From NCBI GenBank assembly GCA_018826405.1, contig JAHJZL010000032.1:1-5281 (forward strand): 5,281 nucleotides of DNA, given 5' to 3'. A program made the translations under genes and the position numbers. Every line of letters starts with the position of its first letter. Positions within the stretch are counted from its first letter, which is position 1. Below the pieces are notes generated by a model. The model did no database searches and was not told where the DNA came from. It saw nothing but the letters and a program-made list of their open reading frames with translations. Origin of the DNA: Patescibacteria group bacterium. GTDB lineage: Bacteria > Patescibacteriota > Minisyncoccia > Phycocordibacterales > Phycocordibacteraceae. Below are positions 1 through 5,270 of the stretch, in pieces.

Positions 1-149
1 ACGCGATCTCTTCTTAGTGAAAGAGCAATACCTAAGACAAGCACTCCAAGTACAGGTAATACCCAGGAGAGAAATACGAGAGGAACCCCTAGGAAAGGAG
101 ACAGAAATATAAGTACACCTAAAATACTCAGGACACTTTCGCGGGACAT
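1..149 (-). CDS. Small two-helix membrane protein, partial (3' end outside the window)
   Basis: This reading frame begins at an ATG (minus strand, 149) and stays open for 49 codons to the window edge, so its C-terminus is missing. After a short polar start (MSRES) the visible protein is almost entirely hydrophobic. Residues about 6-25 and about 27-44 look like two closely spaced transmembrane segments separated by a Pro/Gly/Trp-containing turn, and a basic RRDR stretch follows at 46-49. That pattern suggests an integral inner-membrane hairpin, with the basic end probably cytoplasmic. The start lies 25 bases after the rsmI stop. There is no Shine-Dalgarno sequence, but a TATACT box ends 6 bases before the ATG, which would suit a leaderless transcript. 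I do not recognise a family; small proteins of this kind are common in compact bacterial genomes. The hydrophobic composition supports real coding, but the short visible length limits certainty. Confidence 0.6.
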   Translation of the reverse strand, partial: MSRESVLSILGVLIFLSPFLGVPLVFLSWVLPVLGVLVLGIALSLRRDR

Positions 150-155
150 AGGAAG

Positions 156-161
156 AGTATA
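156..161 (-). promoter_or_regulatory. TATACT -10 box candidate before the small membrane protein
   Basis: The minus strand reads ACGGTATACT (165-156), then 6 bases, then the ATG at 149. TATACT matches the bacterial -10 consensus TATAAT at five of six positions. Initiation 6-7 bases downstream of the box would put the first transcribed base at or next to the A of ATG, giving a leaderless mRNA. The same 10-base string precedes the gene starting at 4038. I find no convincing -35 hexamer at 16-18 bases upstream; that region is the end of rsmI. Confidence 0.45.
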
Positions 162-174
162 CCGTACCCAGAGT

Positions 175-855
175 CTAGGCCGATACAATAACTACGAATT
201 CTCCTCGTACCTGGTCCTGGTTGGCCATAAAGTGCTCTGCAACCTCTTCTGCGGACCCCTCAATAACAGACTCGTACATTTTAGTGAGCTCTCGAAACAC
301 CATAACTCTGCGCTCTTCAGGGAGGCTTTCTTTTAGAGAAGCTAGTGCTTTTTCTATACGGTGTGGCGACTCATAGAAAACAACGGTTCTCTTAGAATCA
401 GCGATCTCAGCAAAAAGCGTCTGTCTTCCCTTTTTGTGCGGAAGAAAGCCTAAGAATACAAATTCATCTGTAGGGACTCCGGCAATAGAAAGCGCAGCAG
501 TAACAGCTGCGGGTCCTGGAAGTGTTTCAATGCGCACATCATTCCCGAGGCGATCACGTACCTGCCGCACCAGCATGCTGCCAGGGTCACTAATACCTGG
601 TGTGCCTGCATCTGTTACGAGCGCTACATACTTCCCTTCTCCAAGCAGGCTCAATATGCGCGTTGTTGCATGCGTTCCGCTTTGCGCATGAAAGATAACG
701 AGAGGCTTTTGTATCTCGTACCGCGCTAGCAGTTTTGCTGTTACGCGCGTATCTTCGCACGCAATAACATCAGCGTTCTTGAGCGTCTCAAGAGCACGCA
801 AGGTTATATCAGCAAGATTTCCTATTGGTGTGGCTACAACTGAAAGAGTTCCCAT
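175..855 (-). CDS. rsmI: 16S rRNA (cytidine(1402)-2'-O)-methyltransferase RsmI, short form
   Basis: RsmI uses S-adenosylmethionine to methylate the 2'-OH of C1402 in the decoding centre of 16S rRNA, in the cytoplasm. The 226-residue product carries the family's tetrapyrrole-methylase-type motifs in order: TPIGNLADITLRAL (9-22), EDTRVTAKLL (34-43), the signature LVTDAGTPGISDPG (79-92), LPGPAAVTAALS (112-123), GFLPHKKG (136-143), VFYESPHR (159-166) and RELTKMYE (188-195). It ends at GEFVVIV, the last strand of the catalytic domain. The E. coli enzyme is about 286 residues, so the usual C-terminal extension, a small helical domain, is absent here. The catalytic fold itself looks complete, so this is a short form and not a broken gene. 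The ATG lies 3 bases after the murC stop with no Shine-Dalgarno sequence, so translation is probably coupled to murC. It is the last gene of the murD-murC-rsmI block. Confidence 0.96.
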   Translation of the reverse strand: MGTLSVVATPIGNLADITLRALETLKNADVIACEDTRVTAKLLARYEIQKPLVIFHAQSGTHATTRILSLLGEGKYVALVTDAGTPGISDPGSMLVRQVRDRLGNDVRIETLPGPAAVTAALSIAGVPTDEFVFLGFLPHKKGRQTLFAEIADSKRTVVFYESPHRIEKALASLKESLPEERRVMVFRELTKMYESVIEGSAEEVAEHFMANQDQVRGEFVVIVSA

Positions 856-858
856 AAA

Positions 859-2145
859 TTATGCAGTTAGCGCGTCAGCAACTTTATAAATATCTCCTGC
901 TCCCATGGTCATAACGAGATCTCCTCGGCCTGGTTCCGTACTCAGTGCTTCTTCTATCTCTGCAAACGTGCCTGCAACTGCATCTACGCCCTGTTTTTGA
1001 ATTGCATCTGCAAGTATTTCGTTTGACATGGTTCCGTCGTCTAACTCTCTTGCGGGATATATAGGCGCAATAAATACTTTGTCAGCTCCCGCAAAGGCAG
1101 CACTGAACTCTGAAAAAAGATCTCGCGTTCTGCTAAAGAGGTGCGGATGAAAGGCAACAAATATTTTCCCCTTCGTCTTTGAGCGCAATTCTTGAATTGT
1201 CTTTGCAACTGCAGTGGGATGGTGCGCATAATCGTCATACACCTCGGCGCCCTTTTGAGTCTTTCCTTTATATTCAAACCTGCGCCACGTTCCTTCAAAC
1301 GAGGCGAGAGAATCTCGTAATAGATCCTCTGTAATTTGAGACGACACTTTGCGTGCAGCAGCTGTAGCCGCGCGTGCGTTCATAATATTAAACTCTCCTG
1401 GGAAGCGAACCGGGTATCCGGCCTCTCTCGCGTAATCAATAACGGGCGCAGCGAGCCCCGCAAGCAAAGGAGCAATGGTTGGATGAGTTGCATCAGTAAC
1501 AATTGCTCCGTGAGCGGGGACCTTCTCCATAAGCGCTCGAAACGCACTCTGCACGTCCTCAAGGTTTTGATAGTAGTCTGTGTGATCTAACTCTATATTC
1601 GTAACAACGAGTATTTCTGGAGAAAGCGTAAGGAAATCACGCTTATACTCACACGCCTCAACAACGAGCCAGTCTGAATTCCCACTTAAATAGTTAGATC
1701 CGAAATCACGCACTAAACTCCCCACAATTGCAGTTGGAGAAACTTCGGCATCTTTCAAGAGATTTGCGAGCATGCCTGTTGTTGTTGTCTTGCCATGTGT
1801 ACCTGCAACGGCAACAGTGCGCATGTCTTCAGACACATCTCCAAGCACTTCAAAGTATGAGCGTTCGGATATACCAAGCTCCTTTGCCTGCATGCGCTCT
1901 GCATTGTCTTCCCATACTGCCTCGCTATATATAACGAGTTCAGCATCCTCTGGAACATTCCCAGCAGACTGCGTTAAAAACACTTCGATCCCTTTTGCAA
2001 GAAGCAAATCAGTAACCGGACTTGCTTCCCTATCTGATCCTGAGACTTTGATTCCTCTATCGGTTAAGCACTGTGCAAGCGCTGACATGCCAATGCCTCC
2101 TATTCCAACGAAGTACGCTCGTTTGAGTGAAGAAAGTCTGCTCAT
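859..2145 (-). CDS. murC: UDP-N-acetylmuramate--L-alanine ligase MurC
   Basis: MurC ligates L-alanine to UDP-N-acetylmuramate at the expense of ATP, the first amino-acid addition in cytoplasmic peptidoglycan precursor synthesis. The 428-residue protein has the three Mur ligase domains. The N-terminal Rossmann-like UDP-binding domain has GIGGIGMS at 14-21. The central ATPase domain has the P-loop GTHGKTTTT at 115-123, EACEYKRDFL at 163-172 and NIELDHTD at 183-190. The C-terminal domain begins near FEGTWRRFEYKG (283-294) and has DDYAHHPT (304-311), FHPHLFSRTRDLF (332-344) and TMGAGDIYKVAD (413-424). The RRFE and DDYAHHP signatures point to MurC rather than MurD, MurE or MurF; Mpl is the nearest alternative but is a recycling enzyme and would not be expected next to murD. 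CEY replaces the common DES triplet in the ATPase domain. The ATG overlaps the murD stop by 4 bases (ATGA), with no clear Shine-Dalgarno, so coupled translation is likely. Length is slightly below the usual ~460. Confidence 0.96.
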   Translation of the reverse strand: MSRLSSLKRAYFVGIGGIGMSALAQCLTDRGIKVSGSDREASPVTDLLLAKGIEVFLTQSAGNVPEDAELVIYSEAVWEDNAERMQAKELGISERSYFEVLGDVSEDMRTVAVAGTHGKTTTTGMLANLLKDAEVSPTAIVGSLVRDFGSNYLSGNSDWLVVEACEYKRDFLTLSPEILVVTNIELDHTDYYQNLEDVQSAFRALMEKVPAHGAIVTDATHPTIAPLLAGLAAPVIDYAREAGYPVRFPGEFNIMNARAATAAARKVSSQITEDLLRDSLASFEGTWRRFEYKGKTQKGAEVYDDYAHHPTAVAKTIQELRSKTKGKIFVAFHPHLFSRTRDLFSEFSAAFAGADKVFIAPIYPARELDDGTMSNEILADAIQKQGVDAVAGTFAEIEEALSTEPGRGDLVMTMGAGDIYKVADALTA

Positions 2146-3464
2146 AGATTTTTTACTAGTGCGACGAACTGATCACCTCTATCGTACTCATTCGCAAACA
2201 TTCCAAACGAAGAGAATGCTGGACTCAGCAACACAATGCCTGTTTCTCCAGCTGCAGCATAGGCGTGCGCAACTGCTTCTTTAAGAGAAGTGAAAACCGG
2301 CGCACCTGGCAATTTTTCCTTGATGGTATCTGTGCCTGTCCCCTCAAGCAGAGATACAGATGCATCTAATTCCTCAATTAGCCCAAGCAAGTTCTCCATG
2401 TTCAATTGCTTGTCATGCCCGCCCATAATTAAAGAGATATGCTTGCCCGTCTCTTCAGAGAGCGCATGGAGCGCAGTAATAGTCGCCTCTGGAGTTGTTG
2501 AATTCGTATCGTTATAAAAAGAAACTTCTCCTATAAGAGCAATGAGCTCAAGTCTGCCTGGAACACCAAGGAAGGACTCCAGCGCTTCTTTGCTTACGTC
2601 GTCTGAAACTCCCAAAGCTCTTGCTGCAACAAGTGCAAGTGCTGCGTTGTACCTATTATGAGTACCTGGAATCACCAACTCCCAATCCTTAGGCAGGTGC
2701 TCTTCGGTCACTACCGTTATTTTCGACTTGATCCTGTCTCTGTACGTCTCTATAGCAGTTAGTGCCATCTGCTCACCAAGCAGCAGAATATCTTCCTCGC
2801 CCTGGTTTAAGAAAATCTTCGCCTTGTCTTCCAAATACCTATCAATGTCGTTCTCGTAATACGCGAGATGGTCTGGATAAAATGTAGTGAACACAGAGAG
2901 ATGCGGACTTATGCCAGTCTCTCCAAATCCTTGTAGTTGCCATGAGTCTAGTTCAAAAACTGGTATCTGGTCTTCGCTCGCGTCTTTGAGTAGCGCAAGG
3001 GTTGAGACTCCGCGGACATTCCCGCCAACAAGAATCTTCCTCTGGTCTTTCCTTAAAATAGACTCAAGCATGTGAGTCACTGTTGATTTGCCGCGTGTGC
3101 CTGTTATGCCAACAACAGGAAGTCCTGATATTTCAGCGAACCACGACGCGCTCATCTTTATTGGAATACCTGCATTGCGCGCCTCTGCAATAAATGGAGA
3201 ATTCTCTGCAACCCCTGCAGACTTAAGTATGTAATCTCTGTCTCTAAAGTCTTCGAGACGGTGTTCCCCGAGTACGTATGTAATCTCAGGATACGCCGAA
3301 AGCTTTAGAAGAGACGGCGCAAGATCCTCGGCGGATTTAAGGTCTGTAACGATAAGCTCAGCACCCTGTGAAGCCAGGTACGCGGCATCCCCCACTCCTC
3401 TTCCAAGGAGACCGAGACCCATTACCGTTATCTTTTTCCCAGCAAAATGTGAGCGCGCATCCAT
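2142..3464 (-). CDS. murD: UDP-N-acetylmuramoylalanine--D-glutamate ligase MurD
   Basis: MurD adds D-glutamate to UDP-MurNAc-L-Ala using ATP, the step after MurC. The 440-residue length is typical. The N-terminal domain has GLGLLGRG at 16-23. The central domain has the P-loop GTRGKST at 122-128, GGNVRG (147-152), ELDSWQLQ (171-178) and PDHL (197-200); K214 in EDKAKIF sits where E. coli MurD has its carbamylated lysine. The C-terminal domain has THNRYNAALAL (268-278), PGRLE (302-306), NDTNSTTPEAT (318-328), MGGHDK (347-352) and LLSPAFSSFGMF (412-423), followed by RGDQF (429-433), which are MurD-like. The usual NDSKATN motif reads NDTNSTT, with Asn in place of Lys. The chosen ATG has AGGA seven bases upstream, inside a small hairpin. 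The stop overlaps the murC start. It follows the PrcB-like gene by 31 bases and probably shares its transcript. Confidence 0.94.
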   Translation of the reverse strand: MDARSHFAGKKITVMGLGLLGRGVGDAAYLASQGAELIVTDLKSAEDLAPSLLKLSAYPEITYVLGEHRLEDFRDRDYILKSAGVAENSPFIAEARNAGIPIKMSASWFAEISGLPVVGITGTRGKSTVTHMLESILRKDQRKILVGGNVRGVSTLALLKDASEDQIPVFELDSWQLQGFGETGISPHLSVFTTFYPDHLAYYENDIDRYLEDKAKIFLNQGEEDILLLGEQMALTAIETYRDRIKSKITVVTEEHLPKDWELVIPGTHNRYNAALALVAARALGVSDDVSKEALESFLGVPGRLELIALIGEVSFYNDTNSTTPEATITALHALSEETGKHISLIMGGHDKQLNMENLLGLIEELDASVSLLEGTGTDTIKEKLPGAPVFTSLKEAVAHAYAAAGETGIVLLSPAFSSFGMFANEYDRGDQFVALVKNL

Positions 3465-3485
3465 GAATGCATCCTATCGCATTCA
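3464..3485 (-). promoter_or_regulatory. Hairpin displaying the murD ribosome binding site
   Basis: On the minus strand TGAATGC (3485-3479) and GCATTCA (3470-3464) are perfect 7-base complements around the 8-base loop GATAGGAT. The loop holds the AGGA Shine-Dalgarno (3475-3472), 7 bases before the ATG, and the last base of the stem is the A of the start codon. The stem begins 10 bases after the upstream gene's stop codon, so a ribosome terminating there would cover or melt it. The dyad is directly visible; a role in translational coupling or as an operator is inference. Confidence 0.45.
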
Positions 3486-3495
3486 GGCGTAAAGG

Positions 3496-4038
3496 CTACT
3501 GACAGGCGGTTTCTACCGTGCGCTCAACCTTCGACAGCACAGCCATAGAGATAGGTACCGTTACGATTTGATACGGGCTTGTGAGTGCCTGGCTTGTCAT
3601 GCATCCTGCTCCTGGCTTTGTAAGAGTTATAACAACCGTACGCGTGTCGCCTGAATCTCGCACTTCAGATACTTCAATACCGTGTCCTCCAGAGGATTTT
3701 GTTCCTGCAAAAACTCCAATAACATAGCGCTCTGAGAAATCTACGCTCGGCATTGGTGTTCCATCATTGCCGTGTGCCATCTGCCACAATCGCTCGAATC
3801 CGTCCGTGTCGTATGTTGCGATGTTCTTTCTCTGTGCTGCTGCACCTGCATTTGTTCCAGCGTCCAGAACCTGAACGGATACCGCTCCTGAAGCTGGCTC
3901 TGCTGCATTTGCTGCAGCCTGCTCTGACGGAGCAGGATTTGATACTTCTCGCATCTCTGCAGGGCCGTACATGTACAGCAAAATGCCGACAACAATTGCC
4001 GCCACGCACATTCCAAGCACAATGAGTATGTCTCGCAT
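3496..4038 (-). CDS. Membrane-anchored protein with PrcB-like C-terminal domain
   Basis: A 180-residue protein with one N-terminal hydrophobic segment at about 4-24 (ILIVLGMCVAAIVVGILLYM), either a signal anchor or an uncleaved signal peptide. An Ala/Ser/Pro/Glu-rich low-complexity linker follows at about 33-70, then a globular domain at about 75-180. Residues about 105-162 resemble the C-terminal domain of PrcB, a protease-complex subunit described in Treponema: YVIGVFAGTKSSGGHGIEV (105-123), a TVVITLTKPG strand (134-143) and TSQALTSPYQIVTVP (148-162). The domain probably faces the cell exterior. C146 and C179 are the only cysteines in it and could form a disulfide. No protease gene is adjacent, so a protease-partner role is not shown; small anchored proteins with this domain may have other jobs. 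The ATG follows a TATACT box by 8 bases with no Shine-Dalgarno, so a leaderless mRNA is plausible. It heads the murD-murC-rsmI block. Confidence 0.85.
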   Translation of the reverse strand: MRDILIVLGMCVAAIVVGILLYMYGPAEMREVSNPAPSEQAAANAAEPASGAVSVQVLDAGTNAGAAAQRKNIATYDTDGFERLWQMAHGNDGTPMPSVDFSERYVIGVFAGTKSSGGHGIEVSEVRDSGDTRTVVITLTKPGAGCMTSQALTSPYQIVTVPISMAVLSKVERTVETACQ

Positions 4039-4046
4039 ATATATGC

Positions 4047-4052
4047 AGTATA
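4047..4052 (-). promoter_or_regulatory. TATACT -10 box candidate for the PrcB-like/murD/murC/rsmI block
   Basis: The minus strand reads ACGGTATACT (4056-4047), then 8 bases, then the ATG at 4038. The hexamer matches TATAAT at five of six positions and sits just downstream of a terminator-like hairpin, where a new transcript would be expected to begin. Initiation would fall within a few bases of the ATG. The identical 10-base string precedes the gene at 149. No good -35 hexamer is visible 16-18 bases further upstream. Confidence 0.5.
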
Positions 4053-4090
4053 CCGTTTGAGCTCAGCACGACATGGCCTAGGTGGGTATA

Positions 4091-4118
4091 GAAAGAGCGA
4101 ACGCTTTTACACGTTCGC
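4091..4118 (-). terminator. Hairpin terminator after the unknown 233-residue gene
   Basis: On the minus strand GCGAACG (4118-4112) and CGTTCGC (4103-4097) pair perfectly over 7 bases around the 8-base loop TGTAAAAG, followed by TCTTTC. The stem starts in the last codons of the upstream gene and its TAA lies in the loop. The T-rich tail is interrupted by C, so termination may be incomplete. The position, between one gene's end and a promoter-like box for the next, fits a terminator. Confidence 0.6.
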
Positions 4119-4808
4119 CTTGAGCCTCAAAAGTTTAAACGGATCGTTTTTCGAAACCACGTCTGCCGATACTCCCTTAACCAGATAGCAGCGCGCCAGA
4201 AAATACGCAGCCGCGAACGGGTTCAGAAGTTTGCGCCCCCAGAGGTACGCGAGTTTCCGGTATACCCGTGCTCGCTCGTTTGGGTCCCTGATTGAGCCCG
4301 CTCTCCTTGCGGCCTCAATCAAATACTGCAGCGACCACTGCCCTTGCCCGACGCGGATACAGAGATCAACGTACGTGAGGAGCAGCAGAGCGCGAGTGTG
4401 CCCGCCCTCTGCCTCGTTCTCAGAGGCTTCGAGACCGAGCAGACACGCTTCGCTTGCGGCAATTCCCGCAAACACTCTGTCCATAATAGGTACTCGCGCA
4501 TCCTGGTCTGACCACCAGAGCAGGTGCGTGGACAGGACGTCGAGCGCATCGGCGTTCTGCTCGCGTGACAGCTCTGGCACCTGAGCAACAAGCGCTGGAA
4601 CCAACAGACGGTACGCCGGAATGACGTCCATCACCCTGCGAGCGCTGTACAGCGTCACAGCGTAATGAACACGTTCTTTGTCGCGACGCCTTCCTTTCGG
4701 AGTCTTTCGATACCGATACGCATGGAGCGCTACAGCTCCCTCCGGCCCGAGGTGGTGTCCGCCCCAAGTTTTGGCACGGATTTCTTCTAGTGTTGCAAAG
4801 CGGGTCAA
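4107..4808 (-). CDS. Hypothetical protein, mostly helical, family not recognised
   Basis: A 233-residue protein that I cannot assign. It starts at TTG (4808). GGAG lies 7 bases upstream, and there is no in-frame ATG, GTG or other TTG between this codon and the upstream stop TAA at 4841-4839, so the start is well supported. There is no signal peptide or clear transmembrane segment, so a cytoplasmic location is likely. Residues 32-46 are strongly basic (YRYRKTPKGRRRDKE), a possible nucleic-acid or ribosome contact. From about 60 to the end the sequence looks helical, with Ala/Leu/Arg-rich stretches: 62-80, 110-128, 138-153, 158-170 and 177-211. The last part (YRKLAYLWGRKLLNPFAAAY) vaguely recalls TPR-type helical repeats, but I see no confirmed repeat. 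It is more GC-rich than its neighbours: two sampled 60-base lines are 62% and 58%, against 35-48% in lines from murC, murD and the Nudix gene. A hairpin terminator follows it. Confidence 0.75.
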   Translation of the reverse strand: MTRFATLEEIRAKTWGGHHLGPEGAVALHAYRYRKTPKGRRRDKERVHYAVTLYSARRVMDVIPAYRLLVPALVAQVPELSREQNADALDVLSTHLLWWSDQDARVPIMDRVFAGIAASEACLLGLEASENEAEGGHTRALLLLTYVDLCIRVGQGQWSLQYLIEAARRAGSIRDPNERARVYRKLAYLWGRKLLNPFAAAYFLARCYLVKGVSADVVSKNDPFKLLRLKANV

Positions 4809-4815
4809 TCGTCTT

Positions 4816-4819
4816 CTCC
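4816..4819 (-). promoter_or_regulatory. Shine-Dalgarno GGAG deciding a TTG start
   Basis: The minus strand reads ACGGAGAAGACGA followed by TTG. GGAG is complementary to the 16S rRNA 3' end and stands 7 bases before the TTG at 4808, which is an optimal spacing. It is the clearest ribosome binding site in a window where most starts lack one, and it is the main reason for accepting the non-ATG start. Confidence 0.7.
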
Positions 4820-4844
4820 GTGTCTGTGACCAATATCCTTATTC

Positions 4845-4872
4845 AGAGTACCACGAAAATGAAATTATTCAA
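4845..4872 (-). promoter_or_regulatory. Weak promoter candidate upstream of the unknown gene
   Basis: On the minus strand TTGAAT (4872-4867) is followed after 16 bases by TACTCT (4850-4845), which is preceded by TGG to make an extended -10 form (TGGTACTCT). The match is four of six for the -35 and three of six for the -10. Initiation near 4838 would leave a leader of about 29 bases containing the GGAG. The -35 overlaps the Nudix stop codon. Readthrough from the Nudix gene is an equally good explanation for expression. Confidence 0.28.
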
Positions 4873-5270
4873 TTTACTCTTCCCTTAACCAACAGCTCCT
4901 TCACATATCTGTCTAAAAACTCCATTGAGAGCAAATCCTCTACCGTAATCCACTTATATTCAGTGTGCTCCTCGCTAAGAATAATTTCTCCCGTGGCCTC
5001 TCCCATGTACGTGAGACGCACCACATGGATATCTTCTTTCAGAATGTCTTGCGCTGCACACAATTTAAAATTAGGCCCCAGCACTAAGCCTGTTTCCTCA
5101 AAAACTTCGCGTTCCAGGTTCGCCTCTAAAGAGGTCCCTATATCAATACGTCCACCAGGAATGTCCCACGGATTATTAACTCCTGGATATTTCTCTTTTG
5201 AGCGCTTTAGTATCAGGATCTCCCCTTTCTTGTTTCTTAGTACTACCTTCACTCCTACTTGGAGATTCAT
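4869..5270 (-). CDS. Nudix hydrolase (MutT-like)
   Basis: Nudix enzymes hydrolyse nucleoside diphosphates linked to another moiety, such as damaged nucleotides, nucleotide sugars or ADP-ribose, with a divalent metal held by the Nudix box. Counting from the ATG at 5270, the protein is 133 residues. It has an N-terminal strand pair (VGVKVVLRN, then EILILKRS), then WDIPGG (35-40) and the Nudix box at about 40-62, with REVFEETGL at 54-62 providing the catalytic glutamates. The box departs from consensus at its first Glu, which is Thr46. A late EHTEYKWITVEDL stretch is typical of the fold's end. The frame also allows a TTG start at 5279 and is open to the window edge, so the true start could lie further upstream; I prefer the ATG because MNLQVGVKVVL is a normal Nudix beginning. 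The substrate cannot be told from sequence. The next gene starts 60 bases after its stop. Confidence 0.9.
   Translation of the reverse strand: MNLQVGVKVVLRNKKGEILILKRSKEKYPGVNNPWDIPGGRIDIGTSLEANLEREVFEETGLVLGPNFKLCAAQDILKEDIHVVRLTYMGEATGEIILSEEHTEYKWITVEDLLSMEFLDRYVKELLVKGRVN

Noticed and set aside
1772..2284. A 170-codon open frame on the plus strand opposite murC and the end of murD
   Set aside because: It lies wholly antisense to well-recognised murC/murD coding, has a Ser/Thr-rich composition typical of a shadow frame, shows no domain motif and has no supporting start context.
3741..4069. Several short frames on both strands over the PrcB-like gene (up to 101 codons)
   Set aside because: They overlap a gene with a clear membrane anchor, linker and recognised domain; their products are Cys/Arg/Gln-rich and featureless.
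4258..4265. CGGTATAC on the plus strand inside the unknown gene, resembling the shared promoter-like box
   Set aside because: It continues as CCC and not as a -10 ending in T, and no gene start lies near it on either strand.
4231..4584. A 117-codon plus-strand frame opposite the unknown gene
   Set aside because: Arg/Ser-rich antisense shadow in a GC-rich region with no start signal or motif.
4420..4833. A 137-codon minus-strand frame overlapping the unknown gene, starting with ATG
   Set aside because: Its product is Arg/Ser/Cys-rich with no fold-like pattern, as expected for an off-frame reading of a GC-rich gene. The TTG frame has the GGAG at the right spacing, is longer and ends at the terminator.
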